A DNA stretch of 47,810 bases from an uncultured Bacteroidales bacterium. GTDB taxonomy: Bacteria > Bacteroidota > Bacteroidia > Bacteroidales > F082. A program made the position numbers and the translations under genes. Each line of letters starts with the position of its first letter. Position 1 is the stretch's first letter. The DNA lies in contig ONKQ01000018.1 in assembly GCA_900318465.1 (NCBI GenBank), positions 1 through 47,810 of the forward strand, written 5' to 3'. The notes under the pieces were generated by a model. It was not told where the DNA came from. It searched no databases and worked only from the letters and a program-made list of their open reading frames with translations. Of the stretch, positions 16,803-24,981 are shown one piece after another.

Positions 16803-19237
16803 AGCCTCAAAAGCGCATATTTTCCCTTCTCTTCTTGCTGATGGTCGCAATGGGGCAAAACCTCATTGCACAAAGCCATTCGGTGAGTGGGAAAATCACC
16901 GATGCGCAAAACCGACAACCCTTGGCTTTCGTGAATGTGGTGGTCAATGAAGGACTGAACGGCACGATGAGCGACATTGACGGCCGTTACGAAATCAGCT
17001 CCACCGAGCCCATCCACCGAATCAAGTTCTCATCTGTGGGATATGAGACTCAAACCATTGAATTGCAGCCCAATGCAAAGAAATGCAACATTGCCTTGAA
17101 GCCCATCACCTTCGAGCTGAAGGAGGTGGTCATCAACGCAGGCGAGAATCCTGCCCACCGCATCATCGACAGCCTATTGGCGCACCGCAAAGACAACAAT
17201 CCCAACTCCTTGCAAACCTACAGCTATCACATCTACGACCAAATGGTCATCACCATTGACAGTTCCGACTTCGGCAAAGCCATGGCCACCACCACAGTCC
17301 CGCAGGAAAGTGCCATGCAAATGTTTGACAGCATCCTGAAAAAGAGCGACTTGATGGTGATGGAAACAGCCTCGGAAGTGTTTTTCCTTGCTCCCGACCG
17401 CAAGCTGCAAAACGTGCTCGGCACCAAAATCGCCGGCATGAAGGAACCGACGTTCATGTATTTGGTCAACAGTATGCAGAGCATCAGCTTCTACGACGAG
17501 ATGATCAACGTGGCCGGCACGGAGTATGTGAACCCCATCAGCCGAGGCAGCAAAACACACTATTTCTTCACGTTGGAGACCGTTGAGCCTATTGGCCAAG
17601 GCGACTCGCTTTACGTGATTTCGTTCCACCCGCTCAAAGGCAGCACGTTCAATGGGATGCGTGGCACCATGACCGTCAATAGCGATGGTTGGGCGTTGCA
17701 GAGCGTGAAAGCCGAGCCCAACGAACAAGACGGCGTTTATACCGCCAACATCCAGCAGCTTTACCAAAAGATTGAAAACCAATGGTTTCCGAAGCAACTC
17801 AACACCAATCTGCGCTTCCCAAGCATGACGGTCGACATCGACGGCAACCAATTCCCCATGGTAGCTATCGGAAAAAGCTACCTCACCGACATTGAAATCA
17901 ACCCCGACCTGTCGAAACAGCGTTTTTCCAACATGGAAATCGTCGTCGACCCCAATGCCGCCTACCGTGACGAAACCTTTTGGAACCAGCACCGCATCGA
18001 TTCGCTAACCCAAAGAATACAAGCCACTTACCTCCTCGTGGACTCGCTCACACAAGGGAGCGACATTTTCGACCGCGTTTTGGGCATCACCGACAAGCTT
18101 TTGGAGCAGTCGGCATTCCCTTTCGGGCCTTTCGACCTCGACCTTGGCAATTTGGTGAAATACTCAGCCCGTCGGGGTTGGTATTTCGGCCTCAGACTCG
18201 TCACCAACGACCGCCTTTCGCGTCATCTGCGCTTTCATGGATTCATGGGCTACTGGACCCGAATGAGGGGCTTCGACTATGGAGGCGGCCTCAAATACTT
18301 GATCGACAAGCAAAAGCAGATGGAAATCGGGATAAAATACAGCCAAAAATCCGAGACTTTGGGTGAATTTGAAGGCTTTGAAGACGGCGGAGGACTGTTG
18401 TCGGAAAACTCGTATAAGTACATCTTCTATGGCAATATCGATGTGCGTCGCAGAGCCGCCGAACTGGATTTCAGCACCCGATTTGCGAGGTATTTCAAAG
18501 GATTTTTGAATCTCAACCTCGCCGACAAAACCTATCTTCTGCATCCTTTCGACACCTTGCCAACCACAAGATTAGCCACAGCAGAAATCAAGCTGCGTTT
18601 TGCCTACAAGGAAAAATTCCTGAGCAAACCCACTGGCATACAATCGCTTGGAACAATCTACCCCATCGTTTGGCTGTCATACGCGCATTCCTTCCCGAAC
18701 ATTTTGGGCAGTAAATATGAATACGACCGCGTCAAGTTTGAGGTCACGAAAAACTTCTACACGCGCTACATGGGCGTCTCGAAAATCGTGCTTCAGGCAG
18801 GTTACGCCTCGGCCACTTGTCCCGTGATGGAAACCTTCGACCTCCTCGGCAGCTACGAGCCTTTCGGACTTTACTCGCCGGGAAGTTTCAGCACGATGCG
18901 CGAGAACGAATTTTTCTGCGACCGGTTTGTTGCACTCTATCTGAGCCACAACTTCAGCGGAATGTTATGGAAGACCAACTCCATCTGGTTCAAGCCTGAG
19001 CTAACTTTGGTCACCAATTTGGCTTGGGGTGACATGGGTCCAGAAAAGGGCATCACGGGATTGGGATTCAAAACGATAGACAAAGGCTATTTTGAGAGCG
19101 GTTTCGTCGTGAAAGGGCTGTTCAACGCCATGTGGACTAAAGTCGGAGCTGGCGTTTTCTACCGTTATGGGCCTTACGCCTTCGACAATGTGTGGCAGAA
19201 TTTCGCCTTCAAATGGAGCGCGACGTTTGAATTGTAG
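16799..19237 (+). CDS. DUF5686 / carboxypeptidase-regulatory-like domain outer-membrane protein
   Basis: The protein is 812 residues. A signal peptide (about 1-25) is followed by a carboxypeptidase-regulatory-like beta-sandwich (SGKITDAQNRQPLAFVNVVV ... SDIDGRYEI ... KFSSVGYETQ, about 28-105), as in TonB-dependent receptors. The rest matches the DUF5686 arrangement, with many alternating aromatic strands from about 450 on (for example ARRGWYFGLRLV, RRRAAELDFSTRFARYF) and ending in FKWSATFEL, consistent with an outer-membrane barrel. No TonB box or plug is evident. Function is unknown. It is translationally coupled to the DivIC-like gene. Confidence 0.8.
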   Translation: MKPQKRIFSLLFLLMVAMGQNLIAQSHSVSGKITDAQNRQPLAFVNVVVNEGLNGTMSDIDGRYEISSTEPIHRIKFSSVGYETQTIELQPNAKKCNIALKPITFELKEVVINAGENPAHRIIDSLLAHRKDNNPNSLQTYSYHIYDQMVITIDSSDFGKAMATTTVPQESAMQMFDSILKKSDLMVMETASEVFFLAPDRKLQNVLGTKIAGMKEPTFMYLVNSMQSISFYDEMINVAGTEYVNPISRGSKTHYFFTLETVEPIGQGDSLYVISFHPLKGSTFNGMRGTMTVNSDGWALQSVKAEPNEQDGVYTANIQQLYQKIENQWFPKQLNTNLRFPSMTVDIDGNQFPMVAIGKSYLTDIEINPDLSKQRFSNMEIVVDPNAAYRDETFWNQHRIDSLTQRIQATYLLVDSLTQGSDIFDRVLGITDKLLEQSAFPFGPFDLDLGNLVKYSARRGWYFGLRLVTNDRLSRHLRFHGFMGYWTRMRGFDYGGGLKYLIDKQKQMEIGIKYSQKSETLGEFEGFEDGGGLLSENSYKYIFYGNIDVRRRAAELDFSTRFARYFKGFLNLNLADKTYLLHPFDTLPTTRLATAEIKLRFAYKEKFLSKPTGIQSLGTIYPIVWLSYAHSFPNILGSKYEYDRVKFEVTKNFYTRYMGVSKIVLQAGYASATCPVMETFDLLGSYEPFGLYSPGSFSTMRENEFFCDRFVALYLSHNFSGMLWKTNSIWFKPELTLVTNLAWGDMGPEKGITGLGFKTIDKGYFESGFVVKGLFNAMWTKVGAGVFYRYGPYAFDNVWQNFAFKWSATFEL

Positions 19238-19262
19238 TAGGGGCAGAACTGTGTGTCTGCAC
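19238..19262. repeat. Degenerate copy of the GTAGGGGCAGA palindromic repeat
   Basis: The sequence GTAGGGGCAGAACTGTGTGTCTGC directly after the DUF5686 stop resembles the repeat units at 45920-45945 and 46913-47208. Confidence 0.5.
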
Positions 19263-19263
19263 A

Positions 19264-19312
19264 GTTGAGAGTTGAAAGTTAAAAGTTGAAAGTTGAAAGT
19301 TGAAAGTTGAAA
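19264..19312 (+). repeat. Seven tandem 7-bp units (GTTGAAA) abutting the apbE start
   Basis: Three slightly degenerate units (GTTGAGA, GTTGAAA, GTTAAAA) are followed by four perfect GTTGAAA units at 19285-19312. Only GTT then separates the array from the ATG at 19316. Slippage would change the leader length by 7 bp steps. Confidence 0.85.
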
Positions 19313-19315
19313 GTT

Positions 19316-20314
19316 ATGAGAAAAGCATTCATATTGGTGATGATAAGTTTGGTGGTTTTTGCGTCTTGTGACAAGCAGCCGCAAAAAACCGTCCTTCAAG
19401 GCTTGGCGCAAGGCTCCTATTATGCCATCACTTACTACGATGAGCAAAACCGCAATTTCCAGCGCGAAATTGATTCCATTTTTCATGCTGTGGATATGTC
19501 GGTCAACCTTTGGGTCGATAGCTCAATCATCTCGAAAGTCAATCGAAACGAGGATGTTACGCTCGACAGCATCTTCATCGGCAACTTCAATATCGCCCAA
19601 AAAGCTGCCGTTTTGTCCGACGGCTATTTCGACCCGACCATCTCCCCTATCGTGGCGGCTTGGGGCTTCAGCTACAAGAGCGGCGACAGCATCACGCCAC
19701 AACTCATCGACAGCCTGAAACCATTGGTCGACTATCGGAAAGTGCGCATCGAAAACGGGAAAGTCATCAAGGAAATCCCTGACATAACATTGGATTTCAA
19801 CGCCATAGCACAGGGCTACACCTCCGATTTAATCGCCAGATTCTTGGAAAGCCGAGGCATCAAGAACTATTTGGTCGACACGGGGGGCGAAATCATGGCC
19901 AAAGGTGAAAAAGCCAACGGCCAGCCTTGGATTGTAGGCATTGAGAAGCCCGCCGAGAACATGGACTCGGAGCGCATCGTGCAGACCTGCATTGCCTTGC
20001 GCGACAAAGGTTTGGTCACTTCGGGAAGCTCCCGGAAATATGTGGAACGTGACGGCAAACGTTATTCCCACTGCATCGACCCGAAAATAGGCTACCCCGT
20101 TGAGCATCAAGTGCTCAGCGTGACCGTAATGGCCGAAAACTCCGTTTGGGCCGATGCCTTGGCCTCCATCGGCATGGTGATGGGCATGGAGAAGTCGTTA
20201 CAGCTTTTCCAAAGCATGGAAAACGTGGAAGCCTATTACATTTTCGTGAACGAGCAAGGCGAATTGGAAACCTTCGCGACAGAAGGCTTCGAAAGTTTGA
20301 TTATCAAAAACTAA
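19316..20314 (+). CDS. apbE: FAD:protein FMN transferase (ApbE) lipoprotein
   Basis: The product is 332 residues from the ATG at 19316; a TTG three codons upstream lies within the repeat array. A lipobox (VFASC, Cys at about 18) indicates a lipoprotein. ApbE motifs are present: DPTISPIVAAWGF, DFNAIAQGYTSDLIA, LVDTGGEIMAKG, VTSGSSRKYVERDGKRYSH and the metal-binding WADALASIG. ApbE transfers FMN from FAD to Thr of target proteins such as Na+-NQR and RNF subunits, on the outer face of the inner membrane. No such target is encoded in this window. A membrane-protein gene follows 5 nt after the stop. Confidence 0.95.
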   Translation: MRKAFILVMISLVVFASCDKQPQKTVLQGLAQGSYYAITYYDEQNRNFQREIDSIFHAVDMSVNLWVDSSIISKVNRNEDVTLDSIFIGNFNIAQKAAVLSDGYFDPTISPIVAAWGFSYKSGDSITPQLIDSLKPLVDYRKVRIENGKVIKEIPDITLDFNAIAQGYTSDLIARFLESRGIKNYLVDTGGEIMAKGEKANGQPWIVGIEKPAENMDSERIVQTCIALRDKGLVTSGSSRKYVERDGKRYSHCIDPKIGYPVEHQVLSVTVMAENSVWADALASIGMVMGMEKSLQLFQSMENVEAYYIFVNEQGELETFATEGFESLIIKN

Positions 20315-20319
20315 TCACT

Positions 20320-20817
20320 ATGAACTGGACAATTATTGTTTTGGAAACAATTGTTTTAACTGCGGCATTCACGGTGATGATACTGATTCCGTTGGTGAAA
20401 AACCCCGTTTGGTGGATTGCGGACTATCCGGAAGATATTCAGGAAGAGTATTTCAAGACGCACGAGCGCATACCATCTAAGTTCTTCACGCCCACCGTGT
20501 TATTGAAAAAAGGCATGGCACTGCTCATCGCGCTTGTGCTGTTGCTTGTGGTGGTCAAGTTGGCCAAAGCCTACGATTTTTGGTCGGCGTTTGCTGTTGG
20601 CTACGGGATATGGCTGTTCATCGACTGGTACGACTGTTTCTTCTTGGACTGGGTGCTTTTCGCGAACATGAAGTCCGTCCGTCTGCCCGGCACAGAACAC
20701 ATGGACGAAGCGTATCATCAGAAGAAATACCACTTTGTGCAATCCTGTTGGGGAATGCTTATCGGACTCATCCCCTGCCTTGTCGGTGCAGGCCTTTATG
20801 CTTGGTTGTTATGTTAA
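20320..20817 (+). CDS. Integral membrane protein of unknown function
   Basis: The ATG at 20320 was chosen because it follows the apbE stop by 5 nt; the frame is open far upstream inside apbE. The product is 165 residues with about four transmembrane helices: 4-24, about 66-85, about 90-110 and about 143-163. Between helices 1 and 2 lies a charged segment (DYPEDIQEEYFKTHERIPSK). A Trp/Asp-rich stretch (WLFIDWYDCFFLDWVLF) and an HMDEAYHQKKYHF loop follow. The gene is probably co-transcribed with apbE. No enzymatic motif is recognised. Confidence 0.75.
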   Translation: MNWTIIVLETIVLTAAFTVMILIPLVKNPVWWIADYPEDIQEEYFKTHERIPSKFFTPTVLLKKGMALLIALVLLLVVVKLAKAYDFWSAFAVGYGIWLFIDWYDCFFLDWVLFANMKSVRLPGTEHMDEAYHQKKYHFVQSCWGMLIGLIPCLVGAGLYAWLLC

Positions 20818-20946
20818 GTAGATGAATAAGTGCAGTTTACATAAAAGACTCGAGACACATGACAGCCCGACGCGAGACATTGAGCTCGTCCCGTGTCCCG
20901 AAGTCTCGTGTCCCGAGTCAAAAAAATTGCAGTTTAATCTTTGAAT
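20816..20946. repeat. Dispersed intergenic repeat, copy 1
   Basis: It starts at the stop codon of the membrane-protein gene (AAGTAGATGA) and continues with GTTTACATAA, a block rich in GACTC/GAGTC and CCCGAAGTC palindromes, and ends ATTGCAGTTTAAT-C-TTTGAA. The same order of blocks is found at 43763-43896. Both copies sit just before a gene start. Confidence 0.75.
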
Positions 20947-20961
20947 AGTTTCCTAACCAAT

Positions 20962-21420
20962 ATGAATACCGAGACAGCATATATCGAAAAACTTGGTCTG
21001 CGTCCGCATCCCGAAGGCGGCTATTATCGTCAACTTTATGGAAATGACGAGAAAGGAAAGAAAAACATTTCCACTATTTATTACATGCTGACTGCCAACG
21101 ACATTTCAGCATTTCATCGGCTTCACAATGTTGTTGAGATTTGGTATTTTCATGCTGGCGCACCTCTTAACATCTATGTCATCGACCCTGATGGAGAACT
21201 GGCCATTCACACTCTTTCAACCGAGGTTGAGATGCAAGCTGTCATCATGCCGGAGCAATGGTTTGCGGCTGAAATTCCATCGAAACAAGGTTTTTGTCTT
21301 GTTGGCTGTGCTGTCGGTCCGGCGTTTAGTTTCGAAAACTTCGAGTTGGCAAAGAAATCAGAGCTTGCGAAGCAATACCCGCAGCATAAGGAACTGATTG
21401 AAAGATTATGTAAGGATTAA
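20962..21420 (+). CDS. Cupin_5 (DUF985) family protein
   Basis: The product is 152 residues from the ATG at 20962. It begins EKLGLRPHPEGGYYRQLY, the hallmark of the DUF985/Cupin_5 family. The single-domain cupin barrel continues with TIYYMLTANDISAFHRLHNVVEIWYFHAGAP in shorter conserved blocks, then MPEQWFAAEI and LVGCAVGPAFSFENFEL. Members are sometimes annotated as possible sugar or thiol-related cupins, but no reaction is established that I can name. The His/Glu residues expected of a metal-binding cupin (FHRLH, VEIWYFH) are present. The next gene starts 3 nt after its stop, so they form an operon. Confidence 0.88.
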   Translation: MNTETAYIEKLGLRPHPEGGYYRQLYGNDEKGKKNISTIYYMLTANDISAFHRLHNVVEIWYFHAGAPLNIYVIDPDGELAIHTLSTEVEMQAVIMPEQWFAAEIPSKQGFCLVGCAVGPAFSFENFELAKKSELAKQYPQHKELIERLCKD

Positions 21421-21423
21421 ACG

Positions 21424-21993
21424 ATGGACGCAGTCTTATACATTCACGGAAAAGACGGAAGCGCGTCGGAAAGCGAGCATTACAAGCCGCTGTTTCCCGA
21501 TTGCGAGGTCTTTGGTTTGGACTACCAGACTTTCAGTCCTTGGGAGACAGGCAAGGAAATACACAAAGCGGTAGAAGGGCTGAAAAATCGATACGAGAAC
21601 ATCTTCCTGATTGCCAACAGCATCGGTGCGTACTTCAGCATGAATGCCGACATTGACGAAATGGTTCAAAAGGCCTATTTCATTTCGCCGGTGGTCGATA
21701 TGAAGAAGCTGAACGGCGTTGAGCTGACAGGGGAATGGCTCCACTATGTCAAGACTCACCCCCTCCGATGGAACGTGCCGACACATATCCTATACGGCAG
21801 CAAAGACAACCTGATTTCATTCGACACCGTTAGCGACTTCGCGAAAAAGCACAATGCCACGCTAACCGTCATGGAAGGCGGCGAGCATTGGTTTCACACC
21901 GAAGAGCAGATGCGGTTTTTGGATGAGTGGATTTTGACTAGAAGCGGCAAGGGATGGGTGGAAGAATTTCTACCAACTTCAATTTCAACATAA
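21424..21993 (+). CDS. Alpha/beta hydrolase fold protein (RBBP9/YqiA-like)
   Basis: This 189-residue protein begins with YIHGKDGSASESEHY, an oxyanion-type loop. A nucleophile elbow ANSIGAYFS places Ser at about 67; the first small residue of GxSxG is Ala with Asn beside it. Acid and base candidates are Asp in YGSKDNLIS and His in GGEHWFH near the end. The length and short lid fit small serine hydrolases such as RBBP9/YdeN or YqiA. The substrate is unknown. The stop lies next to the hairpin that was the original tRNA-Lys terminator before the element inserted. Confidence 0.8.
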   Translation: MDAVLYIHGKDGSASESEHYKPLFPDCEVFGLDYQTFSPWETGKEIHKAVEGLKNRYENIFLIANSIGAYFSMNADIDEMVQKAYFISPVVDMKKLNGVELTGEWLHYVKTHPLRWNVPTHILYGSKDNLISFDTVSDFAKKHNATLTVMEGGEHWFHTEEQMRFLDEWILTRSGKGWVEEFLPTSIST

Positions 21994-22019
21994 AAAAAAC
22001 CGCCGAATCAGCGGTTTTT
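21994..22019. terminator. Bidirectional terminator, originally that of tRNA-Lys
   Basis: AAACCGC (21997-22003) pairs with GCGGTTT (22011-22017), with A-tract and T-tract on either side. On the minus strand it immediately follows the stranded GGGAGTACCA tRNA 3' end at 22023-22036, so it once terminated the tRNA gene. Today it serves the hydrolase gene on the plus strand. Confidence 0.8.
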
Positions 22020-22022
22020 CTG

Positions 22023-22036
22023 GTACTCCCGCAGGG
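22023..22036. other. Left attachment site (attL)
   Basis: GTACTCCCGCAGGG is identical to 29230-29243. Read on the minus strand with the two bases to its left it spells CCCTGCGGGAGTACCA, the original tRNA-Lys 3' end including CCA. Confidence 0.88.
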
Positions 22037-22162
22037 AATACAAATTTGAAAACGATAGAAAACAATTGCACCAATAATAACACACAGAACACACTGAATA
22101 ATAAGTATTTACAAACAAGCAACAAATTCAATCGGTTTCAATTATTTTCTTTTGTAGTCGAA

Positions 22163-22187
22163 TATCACGCCAAAATCACGCCAAAAA
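22163..22187 (+). promoter_or_regulatory. Left arm-type integrase site (tandem ATCACGCCAAA)
   Basis: Two tandem 11-bp units ATCACGCCAAA form part of a 25-bp sequence repeated identically at 29150-29174. The site is 127 bp inside attL and just upstream of the integrase promoter, so integrase binding could also repress its own gene. Confidence 0.7.
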
Positions 22188-22189
22188 TA

Positions 22190-22219
22190 TTGCAGGTTTG
22201 AAAAAAGGTCGTATCTTTG
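22190..22219 (+). promoter_or_regulatory. Integrase gene promoter
   Basis: TTG (22190-22192), 19 nt and TATCTTTG (22212-22219) fit the Bacteroidetes consensus. The integrase ATG is 25 nt downstream. Confidence 0.75.
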
Positions 22220-22243
22220 CAGCGCAATTCAATTTCAAACACT

Positions 22244-23662
22244 ATGGCAACAATAACATTATCACTATCCGCCAAAGCGGACAAGACAACGGGGAAATCT
22301 GAAATCCTTATCCGTTTCGTAGTAGGCAGCAGAATCAACCAAAGAGGCAAAACTAACATCTTCATCGAAGCCTCACATTGGAACGCCAAAGAGCAGCGTA
22401 TCGTTATCCCCAAGTTCAGGCTTATGAACGATGAGCAAAAGCAGCTTGTCACGGAACTAACCGCCGCCGACAAACAACTTGCCAACCTGAAGGAGCGCAT
22501 AATGCAAGCGTTCAACGAGGTAGGCGCAGGCAAGGTTGGACTTGCCAAAGAATGGTTGAAGTCAGTTATCAACGAGTTCAACAACTTTCCAACAGCGACC
22601 ACCGAAGAAGAAAGCGAAGCAGAACATCTGCCCACATTCTTTGAAGCCTTTGATATGTACCTTAACGGCAAGAAGTTTTCCGCAAACCGCAGGAAAGGTT
22701 ACCCGGTACTTTGCAGAATCTTGAAACGATATGAGTTGTACACAAGCAAACCCCTGACCTTTGAAAGCCTCACAGCCGACACGCTCCGCGACTTCGAGAA
22801 CTTTCTGAAAGAGGAACACACCTACTACAAGAAAGCCGTTGAGCAGACCGAGAAAGCCAAAGGAAAGAAGATTGGCAGAACTTACCTTGACATCATGGAA
22901 GCCGTACCGTTGAGCCGTACACCCGAACCGAGAGGCGAAAACGCCATCAGCGACTTGATGCGCAGGTTCAGGGCGTTTGTCCGTTGGGCGAATGGACTTG
23001 ACAAAGACTACAAGTTGGAGAAGCCCATCACCAGTAACAACCCTTTCAACGCTTATTCCGTGCCAAAGGAGATTTACGGAACGCCCTACTACATTACCAT
23101 CGAGGAACGCAACCAACTTTATAACGCCCAACTTGAAGAACCGTTGGCAACCCAACGCGACATCTTCGTTTTCCAATGCTGTATCGGTTGCAGGGTTTCA
23201 GATCTATGGGCAATGACAAAGGCAAGTATTATTGACGGTGCAGTTCAATATATCCCACGCAAAACAAAGGAGGGAAACCCCGTGACCGTCAGCGTACCGC
23301 TAAACAAGCAGGCAACCGCCCTCGTGGAGAAATACAGGGACTATGAGGGCAAAGGCTTGTTTCCGTTCACCTCACAGCAAGAATACAACCGTAGTATCAA
23401 AGAGATATTTGAATCCGCAGGCATTACACGCATGGTGACGGTGCTAAACCCCACGACAAGAGAGGAAGAAAAACGCCCCATTTCGGAAGTTGCGAGTTCA
23501 CACATGGCAAGGCGTACATTTGTGGGCAATCTATACAAACAAGTCAAAGACCCGAATTTGATAGGTTCTTTGTCAGGTCATGTTGAGAACAGCAGGGCGT
23601 TTGTACGCTACCGTGAAATTGACGAGGAAACCAAGAAAGAACTTGTTTCAATGTTGGATTAA
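22244..23662 (+). CDS. Tyrosine recombinase / integrase of the tRNA-Lys element
   Basis: The product is 472 residues from the ATG at 22244, just after the promoter. An N-terminal arm-binding domain (about 1-90) and a SAM-like core-binding domain (about 125-270) precede the catalytic domain (about 285-472). Catalytic residues are Arg at about 317 (CIGCRVSDLW), Lys in PRKTKEG, His-x-x-Arg in SSHMARRTF (about 420), His in SGHVENSRAF and Tyr at about 455 (FVRYREID). The architecture is that of Bacteroidetes conjugative and mobilizable element integrases. It should catalyse recombination between attP and the tRNA-Lys attB. The unknown gene at 23681 follows after 18 nt. Confidence 0.95.
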   Translation: MATITLSLSAKADKTTGKSEILIRFVVGSRINQRGKTNIFIEASHWNAKEQRIVIPKFRLMNDEQKQLVTELTAADKQLANLKERIMQAFNEVGAGKVGLAKEWLKSVINEFNNFPTATTEEESEAEHLPTFFEAFDMYLNGKKFSANRRKGYPVLCRILKRYELYTSKPLTFESLTADTLRDFENFLKEEHTYYKKAVEQTEKAKGKKIGRTYLDIMEAVPLSRTPEPRGENAISDLMRRFRAFVRWANGLDKDYKLEKPITSNNPFNAYSVPKEIYGTPYYITIEERNQLYNAQLEEPLATQRDIFVFQCCIGCRVSDLWAMTKASIIDGAVQYIPRKTKEGNPVTVSVPLNKQATALVEKYRDYEGKGLFPFTSQQEYNRSIKEIFESAGITRMVTVLNPTTREEEKRPISEVASSHMARRTFVGNLYKQVKDPNLIGSLSGHVENSRAFVRYREIDEETKKELVSMLD

Positions 23663-23680
23663 TCAGGAAAGGAGGAAGTT

Positions 23681-24514
23681 ATGGAATACACCAAAAGCGA
23701 GGTAAGAGAGTTGAAAAACCTGATTGATGAGGACATTCTCAAACTTGAACATTACACAAAACTATATATTCCCGACCCTATGACGGGATTGGCAGAATTG
23801 TGTATTGCTGACTTTGCAGTTACGGAACTTGACGCTCATCTTAAATGTATGAAGAAGTATATCATAGACACGGACAATTACAACCTTGCCGTTGAGATTG
23901 AGGGGAAAGTTACGCCCGTATGGGAAAAGTATATTGAGAAAGTCAATAACAAAGATGAGATAAAAAGATTGGGAACTATGCCAGGGCATCTTCATTTTAG
24001 CAATATCAGAGATACAATGTTGGATTGGTTGGATTGGCTTGATGAATATGAGGCAGCGCACCCGACCACGCCCACAAGCACCCAGTCAGGCGAAAACGGA
24101 GGAAACAATCAATCCAAACTTGACACGGAGACACTTCAAACATTGTTTATCAAAGGGTTTTTCAATGATGATTACCAAGTGCAGGACACATACGACAAAA
24201 GTATCAAGTTATCCCGTTTCGACAAGTTTTGCCAACGCCTTGAAATGGTATTGACCGACACGGACAAAAAGCCAACCCAAAAGGAAATTGGCTCATTAGC
24301 CTATATGATATATTGCAGCCAATACACCAAACCCGACTATCAAAAGCCAAAGAGAGAGGGAGAGAAAGGTTGTTTTGCTAACCTGATAAGAACTTTCTTT
24401 GATATTGTCAGGATAGACCGCCCAAGCGAAACAAGCCCCAACAAATACGACAAGCCAAACCAAGATTTGATTGATTTGTTTGGGGACATTTTGAAATGGG
24501 AAGAATCGGAATAA
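23681..24514 (+). CDS. Element protein of unknown function
   Basis: This 277-residue, mostly helical, charged protein has no signal peptide or membrane segment. An N-terminal helical part (about 1-125, with repeated Leu/Asp/Trp residues such as DTMLDWLDWLDEYE) joins a Thr/Ser/Gln/Asn-rich linker (about 126-150). The C-terminal part (about 150-277) contains FDKFCQRLEMVLTDTDKKP and ends DLFGDILKWEESE. I recognise no catalytic motif. It lies directly behind the integrase and ends before a strong terminator, so it is probably in the integrase transcript and could help integration, excision or regulation. Confidence 0.7.
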   Translation: MEYTKSEVRELKNLIDEDILKLEHYTKLYIPDPMTGLAELCIADFAVTELDAHLKCMKKYIIDTDNYNLAVEIEGKVTPVWEKYIEKVNNKDEIKRLGTMPGHLHFSNIRDTMLDWLDWLDEYEAAHPTTPTSTQSGENGGNNQSKLDTETLQTLFIKGFFNDDYQVQDTYDKSIKLSRFDKFCQRLEMVLTDTDKKPTQKEIGSLAYMIYCSQYTKPDYQKPKREGEKGCFANLIRTFFDIVRIDRPSETSPNKYDKPNQDLIDLFGDILKWEESE

Positions 24515-24566
24515 GGTACAAATCGAAAACGAAAATCCGATACCAAATCCGTTATTCATTGTTTAA

Positions 24567-24591
24567 GGTGCTATAAATCAGCACCTTTTTT
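24567..24591 (+). terminator. Terminator separating the integrase and replication operons
   Basis: GGTGCT (24567-24572) pairs with AGCACC (24580-24585) and is followed by six T residues. Confidence 0.85.
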
Positions 24592-24594
24592 CGT

Positions 24595-24609
24595 ATCGGA
24601 TAATCCGAT
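24595..24609. promoter_or_regulatory. Palindromic operator candidate before the HTH gene
   Basis: ATCGGAT-A-ATCCGAT is a perfect 7-bp dyad with a one-base spacer. A half-site (ATCCGATA) lies at about 24535 and a related block (ACGGAT) follows at about 24615. It lies about 75 nt before the HTH start, close to a weak promoter-like CACCTTTG. It is a candidate binding site for the HTH protein or another element regulator. Confidence 0.5.
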
Positions 24610-24684
24610 TTCAAACGGATAGAAATAGTTGATTGCACCTTTGCAGCGCAATCGGAGCAAACCAAAACCCGATTGGAAATAACA

Positions 24685-24978
24685 ATGAACATTCAAGAAC
24701 TTGCGCAATGCGCACCCGCAATCAATCTGACCATCACGGCAAGCGACCTGAAAGACTTTGCCGCCCTATTGATTGCAGAAACCAAAGCCGAGTTGGAGCA
24801 GTCCATCAGCGACAGCAAGGCGGAAACCTACCTATCAAGTGAGAAAGTTATGGAGATGATGGAGATTTCCAAGACCACGCTTTGGAGGTGGAAACAACGC
24901 GGTTATCTTGTCCCCGTGAGAATCGGAGGAAATGACCGTTATCGTTTGTCGGACATTCAAAAGATTGTGGAGGGCTGA
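24685..24978 (+). CDS. Excisionase-like helix-turn-helix protein (MerR/HTH_17 type)
   Basis: The product is 97 residues from the ATG at 24685. The N-terminal half is helical. The C-terminal half (about 47-95) is a winged-helix of the excisionase/AlpA group: YLSSEKVMEMMEISKTTLWR, then WKQRGYLVPVRIGGNDRYRL and SDIQKIVEG. Such proteins bend DNA to promote excision and often regulate the element's genes. It starts a four-gene run (HTH, nuclease, ATPase, primase), which puts it in a position to link excision and replication. Confidence 0.85.
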   Translation: MNIQELAQCAPAINLTITASDLKDFAALLIAETKAELEQSISDSKAETYLSSEKVMEMMEISKTTLWRWKQRGYLVPVRIGGNDRYRLSDIQKIVEG

Positions 24979-24981
24979 ACT

